Origin: CAVYXF01 sp963772335
GTDB taxonomy: Bacteria; Pseudomonadota; Alphaproteobacteria; Rhizobiales; Rhodomicrobiaceae
Length of the DNA: 64,000 nucleotides
Assembly: GCA_963772335.1 (NCBI GenBank)
Contig: CAVYXF010000003.1
Location: forward strand, 310,001 to 374,000
Reading direction: 5' to 3'
Positions 18,843-27,022 of the stretch are shown here, one piece after another. Positions within the stretch are counted from its first letter, which is position 1. Every line of letters starts with the position of its first letter. A program made the translations under genes and the position numbers. Below the pieces are notes generated by a model, which worked only from the letters and a program-made list of their open reading frames with translations, was not told the DNA's origin and made no database searches.

Positions 18843-19163
18843 TGTCGATCCTTTGATTTTTTGCGACTGCGGACGCTGCCGCGGTGAAGTCATACGCCTC
18901 CAGCATGGCTTCGGGAAGACCGGGGTCTCGCCCGGTCTCATCACGCCGAGGTGACACTTCACGTCCCTGGCGCACACCGCCCATTTCAGGCGCGGCATCA
19001 TTTACCGGCCATGAACGCCGGCTCCCCGATTGAGCAAACATCGCGCCGAGGGCGGCGGATGCCTCTCCCGCGCCTGGGACTTGCCAAATTGCGGCAAGCG
19101 CACCAAAGTGCCCGGACCAAGAAAACCCGGCGAAAATCAGGGCCGGGCCGGAGAAACGCTGAG
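18843..19163. other. Intergenic region between divergent units
   Basis: The stretch between the small exported protein gene and the ABC ATPase. The open frame of the ATPase extends leftward through it, but that part (Arg-rich, RRGRRMPLPRLG, TKKTRRKSGPGRRN) has no ABC character, so I treat it as non-coding promoter DNA. No clear promoter hexamers or hairpins were found. Confidence 0.35.
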
Positions 19164-20000
19164 GTGGAAAGTGCCGTTTTGCGTGAGGGCGTCGTCGCGC
19201 GATCTCACGCCGTCGAACTGGAAAACATCCGTGTCGCCTTTGCCGAGCGCAGCGGGGGAGCTTTCGTTGCGGTCGAGAACGCCACGCTCAAGGTCGGCGA
19301 GGGGGAATTCGTGGCGATTGTCGGGCCGACCGGCTGCGGGAAGTCTACGCTGCTCAATATCGCGGCGGGCCTGCTGAAGCCGTCGGGCGGCCGCTGCAGT
19401 GTGGGCGGTGAGCCGGTGAACGGCATCAATCGGCAGGCCGGCTATCTGTTCCAGGCCGATGCGCTCATGCCTTGGAAGACTGCGATCGAAAATGTCGCGA
19501 TCGGTCTGGAGGTGCGCGGTTGCCCTCGTGCAAGCGCCCGCGGCGAGGCGTTAGCCTGGCTGACCCGCGTAGGCCTTGCCGGCTTCGAGGGCCGCTATCC
19601 GCACCAGCTCTCCGGCGGACAACGCAAGCGTGTCGCCCTCGCTCAGGTCCTGATCCTCCACCCCAAACTCCTCTTGATGGATGAGCCGTTCGGTCCGCTC
19701 GATGCGCAGACCCGCGCCATTATGGGCGAGCTGCTGCTCGACCTCTGGTCAGCGGACCGCAAGGCGGTGATGTTTGTCACCCACGATCTGGAGGAGGCAA
19801 TCGCGCTGGCAGACCGTGTGGTGATCATGTCGGCGGGCCCGCACGCCCGCATCATCGGCGACCACAAGGTGCCGCTGACGCGCCCGCGGGATATTACCGA
19901 GAGCCGGCATTTACCCGGGTTCATCGAAACGCACAAGGCTGTCTGGCAGCAGCTCAAGCGTGAGGTCCTCAAAACCTATGCGGCGCCCGGCCATGGCTAG
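19164..20000 (+). CDS. NitT/TauT-type ABC transporter ATP-binding protein
   Basis: ATPase subunit of an importer in the nitrate/sulfonate/taurine family, about 278 residues from the GTG chosen here. Walker A VGPTGCGKSTLL, Q-loop LFQADALMPWKTAIENV (the MPW segment is typical of this family), signature LSGGQRKRVALAQ, Walker B LLLMDEPFGPLD and H-loop VTHDLEEAIALADRV are all intact. The GTG at 19164 has a GGAGAAA stretch about eight bases upstream and begins just before the first ABC strand; ATGs at 19011 or 19059 would add a basic extension and cannot be excluded. It overlaps the permease gene. Confidence 0.88.
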   Translation: MESAVLREGVVARSHAVELENIRVAFAERSGGAFVAVENATLKVGEGEFVAIVGPTGCGKSTLLNIAAGLLKPSGGRCSVGGEPVNGINRQAGYLFQADALMPWKTAIENVAIGLEVRGCPRASARGEALAWLTRVGLAGFEGRYPHQLSGGQRKRVALAQVLILHPKLLLMDEPFGPLDAQTRAIMGELLLDLWSADRKAVMFVTHDLEEAIALADRVVIMSAGPHARIIGDHKVPLTRPRDITESRHLPGFIETHKAVWQQLKREVLKTYAAPGHG

Positions 20001-20793
20001 ATCGCGCCTCATACTCTGGAGCCTGCAGCTCCTCGTCGGCTTTGTCGCGCTCGTCCTCTGGCATGTGCTCACGACCGTGCCAATCGGCGGCAAGCCGCTG
20101 CTCGATCCGTTCTTCTTCCCACGGCCACTCGATGTGCTCGCCCGCACCTGGAAGGATATCAACGGGGCAGCGATCTGGCGTCATATCTCCATCACCCTGC
20201 TCGAGACCGTGCTGGCGTTCCTGATCGGCGCCGCCGGCGGCCTTTTAATCGGATTTTGGTTCGCGCGGCGGGCGCTGCTCGCCGCCGTCATGGACCCCTA
20301 TGTCAAGGCCGCCAACGCGCTACCCCGCGTGGTGCTGGCACCGATCTTTGCGCTCTGGTTTGGGCTGGGCATCTGGTCGAAGGTGGCGCTCGGCGTGACG
20401 CTGGTATTTTTTATCGTGTTCTTCAACGTCTATCAGGGCGTCAAAGAGGTCTCCCCGACCGTGCTTGCCAATGCCCGCATGCTCGGCATGAGTGACCGGC
20501 AGTTACTCCGCCATGTTTATCTCCCCTCGGCGATGTCCTGGGTGTTCTCCTCGCTTCACACATCAGTCGGCTTTGCACTCGTGGGAGCGGTGGTCGGCGA
20601 ATATCTTGGCGCCGCCGCCGGCCTTGGCTACCGCATCGCCCAGGCCGAAGGGGTATTCGACGTGACGGGGGTGTTCTCCGGCATGCTGATCCTCGCCATC
20701 TTTGTCATCATTATTGACGCCTTCGTCTCGCTCGCCGAAGCTCGGCTCCTGAAATGGCGGCCGCGCGAGACGGTTGCCACGGCACAAGGCTAG
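19978..20793 (+). CDS. NitT/TauT-type ABC transporter permease
   Basis: Inner-membrane subunit, about 271 residues with six predicted membrane helices (first LILWSLQLLVGFVALVLWHVL). The EAA loop that contacts the ATPase is seen as VSPTVLANARMLGMSDRQLLRHVYLPSAMSWVF. It belongs to the binding-protein-dependent permease (BPD_transp_1) family. The start is uncertain: ATG at 19978 has GAGG upstream, while ATG at 19993 overlaps the ATPase stop; both give nearly the same protein. The receptor gene follows after a 209-base gap that contains a palindromic repeat. Confidence 0.88.
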   Translation: MRRPAMARSRLILWSLQLLVGFVALVLWHVLTTVPIGGKPLLDPFFFPRPLDVLARTWKDINGAAIWRHISITLLETVLAFLIGAAGGLLIGFWFARRALLAAVMDPYVKAANALPRVVLAPIFALWFGLGIWSKVALGVTLVFFIVFFNVYQGVKEVSPTVLANARMLGMSDRQLLRHVYLPSAMSWVFSSLHTSVGFALVGAVVGEYLGAAAGLGYRIAQAEGVFDVTGVFSGMLILAIFVIIIDAFVSLAEARLLKWRPRETVATAQG

Positions 20794-20837
20794 GCGCGCT
20801 CTGAGCGATGAAAAACCGGCAGCTCCACGCATTCTGC

Positions 20838-20934
20838 CGTCATCCCCGCGGAAACGGGGACCCAGTAGGCCGCAGCGATTGGGGTGACGTTCAGGGGCCT
20901 GCGTGTACTGGATTCCTGTGTTCACGGGAATGAC
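20838..20934. repeat. Interspersed palindromic repeat (GTCATTCCCGCG type)
   Basis: Left arm CCGTCATCCCCGCGGAAACGGGGACCCAG and right arm CTGGATTCCTGTGTTCACGGGAATGACA are imperfect inverted copies of each other, the outer ends of a class of short non-autonomous repeats seen in many proteobacteria. It lies inside the importer operon, between permease and receptor genes, where the stem-loop could alter mRNA stability. The arms are quoted from the sequence; the family link is from memory. Confidence 0.7.
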
Positions 20935-21002
20935 ACCTACATTGCTGGGGGCCGTGGAAGGTGCCCGGTTGACGACGGTTTAAACTTCAGGGAGGAAGTA
21001 CC

Positions 21003-22019
21003 ATGAAACTCTGTATCAGACTGGCGGCGGCCCTGGTGGCGCTGGCCTTTGCCGGCGGCGCTCAGGCGGCCGAGGCGGAAAAGAAGGATGTCTCGCTCGG
21101 CGTCGGCGGCAAGAACCTGCTCTATTACCTGCCGCTGACGATTGCCGAGAAGAAGGGCTATTTCACTGAGGAAGGCCTCAACGTCACTATCAACGATTTC
21201 AAGGGCGGCTCGCAGAGCCTGCAGGCCTTGCAAGGCGGCTCGGTCGACGCGGTGACCGGCGCCTATGAGCACACCATCCGCATGCAGGTGAAGGGTCGCC
21301 CGGTGATTGCCCTGATTGAGCTCGGCCGTTTTCCGGGCCTTGTACTGGGCGTCAGGACCGCGCTGAAGGACAAAGTGAAGAAGCCGGGTGACCTCAAGGG
21401 CATGAAAATAGGCGTCACCGCCCCAGGCTCCTCGACCAATAATTTTGTCAACCTCCTCCTCGGCAAGGATGGCGTGAAGCCGGACGAGGTTTCGATTATC
21501 GGCGTTGGCGCCGGGCCGACGGCGGTTGCTGCCATCAAGAGCGATCAGATTGACGCCATCTCCAATCTCGAGCCGGTGATTTCGACACTCACCCGCGATA
21601 ACTCGATCTATATCCTGGCAGACACCCGTACCGAGGAAGGCTCAAAAGCGATTTTTGGCGGCAACTCGTCGGCGGCGGTGCTCTACTCGACGCCAGAGTT
21701 CATCGAGAGCAACCCCATCACCACGCAGCGTCTCGTGAATGCGCTCAACAAGGCGCTGAAATGGATTGCGCAGGCTTCCGCCGAGGACGTCGCCGCAGCC
21801 GTACCCGAGGAATACTACCTCAACGACCGAGCGCTCTACATCGAGGCGGTGAAGCATTCGCTGCCGACCTACTCGCGCGACGGTATCATCAGCGAGGCGA
21901 GCATGAAGGCGGCACAGGAATTGCTCGCCTTCGACCCGGAGGTCGCCGCGGCGACAGTCGATCTGTCCAAAACTTTTGATGGGCGTTTCATCGCCAAGGT
22001 CGATCACCCAAAGCAATAG
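21003..22019 (+). CDS. NitT/TauT-type ABC transporter substrate-binding protein
   Basis: Periplasmic receptor of 338 residues with signal peptide (MKLCIRLAAALVALAFAGGAQA, cleaved after AQA) and a strong ribosome site GGGAGGAAG. The NMT1/SsuA-like fold shows in YYLPLTIAEKKGYFTEEGLNV, GGSQSLQALQGGSVDAVTGAY and DLKGMKIGVTAPGSSTNNFVNLLL. Its ligand is unknown. The downstream genes encode PxpB and PxpC, so 5-oxoproline or a related cyclic amide is a possible cargo, by context only. Confidence 0.9.
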   Translation: MKLCIRLAAALVALAFAGGAQAAEAEKKDVSLGVGGKNLLYYLPLTIAEKKGYFTEEGLNVTINDFKGGSQSLQALQGGSVDAVTGAYEHTIRMQVKGRPVIALIELGRFPGLVLGVRTALKDKVKKPGDLKGMKIGVTAPGSSTNNFVNLLLGKDGVKPDEVSIIGVGAGPTAVAAIKSDQIDAISNLEPVISTLTRDNSIYILADTRTEEGSKAIFGGNSSAAVLYSTPEFIESNPITTQRLVNALNKALKWIAQASAEDVAAAVPEEYYLNDRALYIEAVKHSLPTYSRDGIISEASMKAAQELLAFDPEVAAATVDLSKTFDGRFIAKVDHPKQ

Positions 22020-22060
22020 CAAGACCCAAGGCGCGGAGAAGGGGCTTTCCGTCGGTCAGC

Positions 22061-22822
22061 ATGCAGCAGGATAAACCGATGGATGCGAGCATCCCTTCCC
22101 CCCAAGACTGGCCGCGTTTCCTGCCATCGGGAGATGCGGCCCTTACAGTCGAGTTGGGCGATGGTGTCGACCGGCGGATCAGCACCAAGGTGGTCCGCCT
22201 GCACCAGCACTTGCGCGCATCGCCGTTGCGGGGCGTGAAGGAGACGCTACCGACGTTCCGCTCGCTGCTGGTCGCCTATGACCCGCGCGAGACCGATCCC
22301 GTCACCTTGCAAGAGGCGCTCTGCGGCATCATTCGCGACCTTCCCGACACGGCGCTCCCATCGCGCCGATGGCGCATCCCGGTCTGCTATGCGCCGGAGC
22401 TGGCCCCCGACCTCGCCGAGGTGGCGCGCCTTTGCGCGATGTCGGTGGAGGCCGTCGTTGAATGCCAGGCGAGCGCCCTCTATTACGTCTACATGCTCGG
22501 CTTTCTCCCAGGCTTTGCCTATCTCGGCGACCTCCCGAAACCGCTGCATCTGCCGCGGCGCAAAGACCCGCGCACGCGCGTGCCGGCCGGATCGCTCGCC
22601 ATCGCCACCTCTTTAGCCGCGGTCTATCCGTTCGAGAGTCCGGGCGGCTGGCATATTATCGGACGCACGCCGGTCCGCTTTTTCGATCCGGCGGCGGCCG
22701 AACCTTCCCTGCTTGCGCCGGGCGATGAAGTGCGCTTCGAGCCCGTAACGCTTGCCGCTTTCGAAAGGCTTGCCACTGCCGGAGAGGCGCGGCCACAGCT
22801 CGAGGGTGAAGCGGTCTCATGA
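22061..22822 (+). CDS. pxpB: 5-oxoprolinase subunit PxpB (KipI family)
   Basis: With PxpA and PxpC this protein hydrolyses 5-oxoproline (pyroglutamate) to glutamate using ATP. The 253 residues carry the PxpB/KipI marks GFLPGFAYLGDLP, TRVPAGSLAIATSLAAVYPFESPGGWHIIGRTP and a closing FDP segment. The second ATG (22079) has AGGA eight bases upstream and may be the real start, shortening the protein by six residues. Its stop overlaps the start of pxpC. PxpA is not in the window. Older names for this pair are allophanate hydrolase subunits 1 and 2. Confidence 0.9.
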   Translation: MQQDKPMDASIPSPQDWPRFLPSGDAALTVELGDGVDRRISTKVVRLHQHLRASPLRGVKETLPTFRSLLVAYDPRETDPVTLQEALCGIIRDLPDTALPSRRWRIPVCYAPELAPDLAEVARLCAMSVEAVVECQASALYYVYMLGFLPGFAYLGDLPKPLHLPRRKDPRTRVPAGSLAIATSLAAVYPFESPGGWHIIGRTPVRFFDPAAAEPSLLAPGDEVRFEPVTLAAFERLATAGEARPQLEGEAVS

Positions 22823-23844
22823 GCACTGCTCTCGCCGTGCTGGCGCCGGGGCTCAATGTCACGGTTCAAGATCTCGGCCGACCGGGATTTCAGGCGGTCG
22901 GCGTATCCCCTGCGGGCGCGCTCGATCCGATTACACTGTGCCTCGCCAACCGGCTGGCCGGCAACGAAGACGGCGAAGGCGCGCTGGAGATGCGCTTCAG
23001 CGGCCCGGCATTCGAGGTGCAGGGCGGACGGGCTCGCCTCGCCGTGGCGGGCGAGAGCGTGGAGGTGGCGCTCCTGCCGACGCCGGAGACGCGCCTGCCG
23101 GCCTATCGAAGCTTTACGCTGAGGCCCGGCCAGCAATTCCGGGTGATCGTGAGAGGCGGCGGCCCCTGCTATCTTGCTGTCGAAGGCGGCTTCGACCTCC
23201 CGCAAGTGCTCGGCAGCCTCTCGACATTCGCAATGGCCGCGATCGGCGGATATCATGGCCGCGCGCTGCAGACCGGCGATGTGCTGCCGCTACGATTGCC
23301 TATGCCATCGGAGGGCGGCGAACGCGTGCTGCGTCCGCCCCGATCCGCACCGGCTGATGCCATACGGGTGATCATGGGACCGCAGGCCGATCGCTTCACC
23401 GAGGCGGGCTTGCTGCGTTTCTTGAGTGAGAGCTTTACGATTTCCCATCTTTCCAACCGGATGGGCCTGCGCCTGGAGGGACCGGTCATTGCTCATGACG
23501 GCAGCTTTGATCTGATCTCCGACGGCAATGCCCATGGGGCGATCCAGGTGCCGGGCTCGGGCCTCCCGATCGTTCTCCTTGCCGATCGCGCTCCGACCGG
23601 CGGCTATCCGAAAATCGCCACGGTGATCACGGCCGACCTCCCGCTCGTCAGCCGCTTGCCGCCGGGCGCGCAGCTTCGCTTTGCGGCGGTGACGCATGAA
23701 GAGGCGGTCGAGGCGCTGCGGGCGCAGGATGCCCTGCTGGCGCGTCTCAAGGCCTCGATCGTCCACTACCGCGATCCCGGCGATGCACTCGCGCGCGCTC
23801 TCTTGGAGGAGAACATCATCAGCGGCGTCACCGACGCGCGATAA
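22819..23844 (+). CDS. pxpC: 5-oxoprolinase subunit PxpC (KipA family, biotin-dependent carboxyltransferase-like)
   Basis: Partner of PxpB, 341 residues, starting inside the pxpB stop (ATGA overlap), which implies translational coupling. Family marks are LNVTVQDLGRPGFQAVGVSPAGALD at the N-terminus, NRLAGNEDGEGALEM, and SNRMGLRLEGP plus GSGLPIVLLADRAPTGGYPKIATVI in the C-terminal half. The domain is the cyclophilin-like fold shared with urea amidolyase. It ends 21 bases before a convergent VOC gene. Confidence 0.92.
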   Translation: MSTALAVLAPGLNVTVQDLGRPGFQAVGVSPAGALDPITLCLANRLAGNEDGEGALEMRFSGPAFEVQGGRARLAVAGESVEVALLPTPETRLPAYRSFTLRPGQQFRVIVRGGGPCYLAVEGGFDLPQVLGSLSTFAMAAIGGYHGRALQTGDVLPLRLPMPSEGGERVLRPPRSAPADAIRVIMGPQADRFTEAGLLRFLSESFTISHLSNRMGLRLEGPVIAHDGSFDLISDGNAHGAIQVPGSGLPIVLLADRAPTGGYPKIATVITADLPLVSRLPPGAQLRFAAVTHEEAVEALRAQDALLARLKASIVHYRDPGDALARALLEENIISGVTDAR

Positions 23845-23865
23845 AGCGCGGCAGCAGGCGAGCAG

Positions 23866-24300
23866 CTAAGGAAGGACCACCGCCCCATCCGGGGCGAGCC
23901 GGAAGCCGGGATTGTGGGCGACCTCCCAGACATGGCCGTCGGGATCGGCGAAGAAGCCGTGATAACCGCCCCAAAACGCCTTTTGCGGCTCTTTGAGGAT
24001 TGTCGCGCCGGCCGCCGCGGCTTGGGCGATAATGGCATCGACTTCGGCGTCGCTGCCAACATTCTGCGCGAGCGAGATGCCGCCATTGCCGGTCCACACG
24101 CTCGCGGCATTGCCGTCCTCCTCGGCGGCTTCGCGACCGAACAACGCCAGCACGGTCGGGCCAAGCTGGAAGAAGGCAACGCTCTCGCCGCTGATGCCCG
24201 ATTTCACCAAGCCCAGCGCCTCATAGAAGCGCGTCGCTGCCGGAACGCTTTTCACGCCCAATGTCACCAATGAAATCCGTAGCGTGAAGGGTGCTTCCAT
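23866..24300 (-). CDS. VOC-superfamily (glyoxalase-like) protein
   Basis: A 144-residue vicinal-oxygen-chelate fold protein. It starts ISLVTLGVKSVPAATRFYEALGL, typical of the first beta-alpha-beta unit, and ends with GGYHGFFADPDGHVWEVAHNPGF, the usual closing strand. The Glu in WEVAHNP is one of the metal ligands in glyoxalase-like members. Substrate is unknown; such proteins serve as lyases, dioxygenases or drug-binding proteins. Single gene, convergent with pxpC. Confidence 0.85.
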   Translation of the reverse strand: MEAPFTLRISLVTLGVKSVPAATRFYEALGLVKSGISGESVAFFQLGPTVLALFGREAAEEDGNAASVWTGNGGISLAQNVGSDAEVDAIIAQAAAAGATILKEPQKAFWGGYHGFFADPDGHVWEVAHNPGFRLAPDGAVVLP

Positions 24301-24574
24301 TTCGATCTTCGCCTCGGTTTCTTCCTCAGAAGCCGCGAGTGGCTGCCGCTGAGCGTAAATTATCTTAACCGCTCACGTGTTGAAAGTTTTACACGGGGGT
24401 TGCACGTCCGTTGCACGAGGCTCCATCGCCGCTGGCTCAACTCCTGCGGCCGGAGCACTCCCGGTTTACTCCCCGGCCGGCCACGGGGGCGGGTCGACAC
24501 CCCGGCGCATTATGCCTGTCACGCTGATGAAGCGTCGCTCTGCCACTTTTGGAGGCGCAAGTCAGCGAGCCACA

Positions 24575-25297
24575 TCAAAGCGCAAGCCCGACGACGCCGA
24601 CGGTGAACATTAGTCCGAGCGAGAGGCGCCTGACCACGCGTTCGTGAAGCCGGTCGAAGAGTTTGCCTCCAAACCAGGTCGCGATCAGGTAAGGCGCCGC
24701 CAGAAGCGCAGCCGAGCGAAGTAGTGCCGTCGTGATCACGCCGCCGGCAAGCAGCATGGTAAGCCCCAACAACGAGATGGCCGTGACGAAGACAGTCAGA
24801 TTGGCGCGTGTGACCGCCTGGGGGTCCGGCCCGGACAGCAGATAGAGAATGACGGGTGGTGCGCCGATGCTGGTTGCCCCGAGCAGCACGCCCACAAGAC
24901 TGCCGAGGGCAAGCGACGTCGAGGGCCGCGGCTGGCCGGAATAGCGTAGGCCCATCAGCAGAATGAAGCTGAAGAGGACCACGACGGCCGAAATCGCTTT
25001 GCGGGCGATCACCGGGTCGAGAGTGACGAGCAGGTAGCCGCCGATCGGCACGGTGAGGCAAGCGGGAACAATCAAATAGCCTAGCGTGGGCCAGCGCACT
25101 TTAGGCAGCGCATCGGGAAACACGACAAGCGCTGCGGCGGCCTCCAGGGTCAGGGCGATGACCACCGTCGGAACGGCCCCGATCAGATAGCTGAGCGGTG
25201 GGGCCATCACCATGGCCCCGCCAAAGCCAGTAATGCCGCGAATGAAGCCTGCGAGCGTCACCACGCCGACTGCGCTTAGCAATGCCTCATTGTCCAT
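24575..25297 (-). CDS. TauE/SafE-family sulfite/anion exporter, membrane protein
   Basis: Integral membrane protein of 240 residues with about seven to eight helices. It begins MDNEALLSAVGVVTLAGFIRGITGFGGAMV, the family's conserved GFGG segment, and has the second repeat GVLLGATSIGAPPVILYLL. Members export sulfite, sulfoacetate or other organic anions; the cargo here is not indicated. The start is chosen because the long open frame upstream is the opposite reading of the neighbouring transferase gene; a GGGGGGTG stretch precedes it. Downstream (to 24301) lies a 270-base gap with nothing recognisable. Confidence 0.85.
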   Translation of the reverse strand: MDNEALLSAVGVVTLAGFIRGITGFGGAMVMAPPLSYLIGAVPTVVIALTLEAAAALVVFPDALPKVRWPTLGYLIVPACLTVPIGGYLLVTLDPVIARKAISAVVVLFSFILLMGLRYSGQPRPSTSLALGSLVGVLLGATSIGAPPVILYLLSGPDPQAVTRANLTVFVTAISLLGLTMLLAGGVITTALLRSAALLAAPYLIATWFGGKLFDRLHERVVRRLSLGLMFTVGVVGLAL

Positions 25298-25397
25298 TTC
25301 ACCCCCCGCTTGCGCCGCAAAAGCGTCAGTCCCCTCGTCACCTATCTGCTCTCTCGCCCGTGCAAAAAGCGCTTCCAAGGAAAGCTGCCATGATGCG

Positions 25398-26096
25398 CTA
25401 CAGATCGCGGCAGGTGGGGCTTTTGCGGCCAAAGCCGTCGTGCAGATCCAACATGCGCTCGAACCAGCGGGCTGTCGCGCTTTCGGGAGGAAGGATCGTC
25501 TCGGGTTTGCATACATGCGCCCATTGCAGCGAGCCGAACAGGATGTAGTCCGCGTAATTGGGGGCCGCGCCGCCGAGCCAGTCGTGGGCCGCGAGGGTGT
25601 TCTCCATCGGCTGCAGGGCGTTCTGGAAGCGCTGGAGGGCGCCTGTGGGGTCGGCGCTGTACGCCTCGAGCGATTGGCCAAGGATCTTTTCGCGACTTTC
25701 GCGGAAATAGCCGAGGTCTTTCTCCGCCAGTTTCCTATAGACCTCAATCCACAGCAGCGGGCGCAGCGTTGGATGGAGAACGAGATCGCACCATTGATTG
25801 ACGAAATGGGCCGCTGTCCGCTCCGCCGCCGTTGCCATCAGCGGCGGGCGGTCGGGATAGGTCTCGTCCAGATAGACGGCGATCGACCAGCTGTCGTGCA
25901 GCCAGCGACCCTCATCTACCAGAACGGGAACGCGGCCCTGGCCGGTCGCGGCGATCGCCTCCTTTTCGGTGAAGCGCCATGGCACGGCTTCAAAGTCGAG
26001 ACCCTTATGGCGCAAGGCCATCTTGGTCCGCCAGCAGAACGGGCTCATGCGCATGGTCTCATTGCCCGCAGCAAGATCATAGAGCGTGCGCGCCAT
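25398..26096 (-). CDS. Glutathione S-transferase family protein, LigE/beta-etherase-like
   Basis: Soluble 232-residue enzyme. The N-terminal thioredoxin-like domain shows MSPFCWRTKMALRHKGLDFE with Ser and Cys at the glutathione site, RVPVLVDEGRWLHDSWSIAVYLDETYP with the cis-Pro and the SNAIL/DS glutathione-binding element (HDSW), then a helical C-domain. The FCWRTKMAL motif is characteristic of the group that includes bacterial beta-etherases (LigE) and similar transferases. It precedes the TauE/SafE gene by about 100 bases on the same strand and may share a transcript; a sulfur-releasing reaction would fit, but that is conjecture. Confidence 0.85.
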   Translation of the reverse strand: MARTLYDLAAGNETMRMSPFCWRTKMALRHKGLDFEAVPWRFTEKEAIAATGQGRVPVLVDEGRWLHDSWSIAVYLDETYPDRPPLMATAAERTAAHFVNQWCDLVLHPTLRPLLWIEVYRKLAEKDLGYFRESREKILGQSLEAYSADPTGALQRFQNALQPMENTLAAHDWLGGAAPNYADYILFGSLQWAHVCKPETILPPESATARWFERMLDLHDGFGRKSPTCRDL

Positions 26097-26193
26097 CAGT
26101 TCCTCCCTTGCGGCATGCGGGTCTGTTATGAAGCGGCGTTATGCCCTCGCCCTTGCATGCCGTTGATTTCGAACTCCCGGGCCGGCCCGTCGC

Positions 26194-27022
26194 TCAGGCT
26201 GCGCGCAGTCCGAGCATGCTGCGCGCCTGCTCGGGCGATGCCACACCGCGTCCACAAGCCTTGGACATGTCCGCGATCCGGGCGACCAGCTCGGCATTGC
26301 TGGACGCGAGGCGATCGCGGTCGAATTTTAGATTGTCCTCCAGCCCGGTACGCACATGACCGCCGAGTTCCAGCGTCCATTCGTTGACCTCGAGCTGGTG
26401 CCGGCCGATACCGGCCGCCGCCCAGGTCGCGTCCGGCATCAGGTCGGTGAGCTCGCCGACCAGAAGTTCCAGAATCCGCCGCCGCGCCGGCAGCGCGTTG
26501 GGAACGCCGAGCACGAACTGTACATGAAGCGGGCGCTTGATCAGTCCGCGCTCCGCCAGGTTTTGCGCGTTGTAGAGCATCGCCAGATCGAACACCTCGA
26601 TTTCCGGCTTGATATCGAACTCCAGCATGCTGCTCGCCAGGCCGTCGATGAGCTGCGGCGGGTTTTCATAGATCTGTCCGGGGAAATTGACGGAGCCGGT
26701 GGTGAGCGAGGCCATGTCGGGGCGCAGGAACAGGGCCTGGCCGCGTTCCTCCTGATTGCGCCCGCGCCCACCGGTGGAGAACTGGATGATCATGCCAGGG
26801 CAATGCTTCTTCACGCCCTCCTGCACCCTAGCGAACAGCTCCGGGCTGGAGGAGGGGCTCTCATCGGCATTGCGGACGTGGATATGCACCAGGCTCGCGC
26901 CGGCCTCGAAGGCCTCATGGGTCGAACTCGATCTGCTCGTCCGGCGTCACCGGCACGGCCGGGCTTTGCGCCTTGCGCGGCATAGCGCCGGTGATGGCGA
27001 CAGTGATGATGGTTGGTTGCAT
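26194..27022 (-). CDS. BKACE family protein (beta-keto acid cleavage enzyme, DUF849) (frameshifted as read)
   Basis: BKACE enzymes condense a beta-keto acid with acetyl-CoA to give acetoacetate and a new acyl-CoA. The N-terminus MQPTIITVAITGAMPRK is followed by SPAVPVTPDEQIEFD; near 26916-26924 the frame steps by one base and continues HEAFEAGASLVHIHVRNADE. The zinc histidines are in HIHVR and the late Glu in GHVRTGLEDNL. The stop of the preceding carboxyltransferase gene overlaps this start (TGATG), so translation is coupled. A premature TGA right after the break would truncate it unless the missing base is a sequence error. A second BKACE lies at 34.6 kb. Confidence 0.82.

Noticed and set aside
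24390..24480. A stretch recalling a tRNA T-arm (GGCTCAACTCCTGC)
   Set aside because: No acceptor stem, D-arm or anticodon arm can be built around it.
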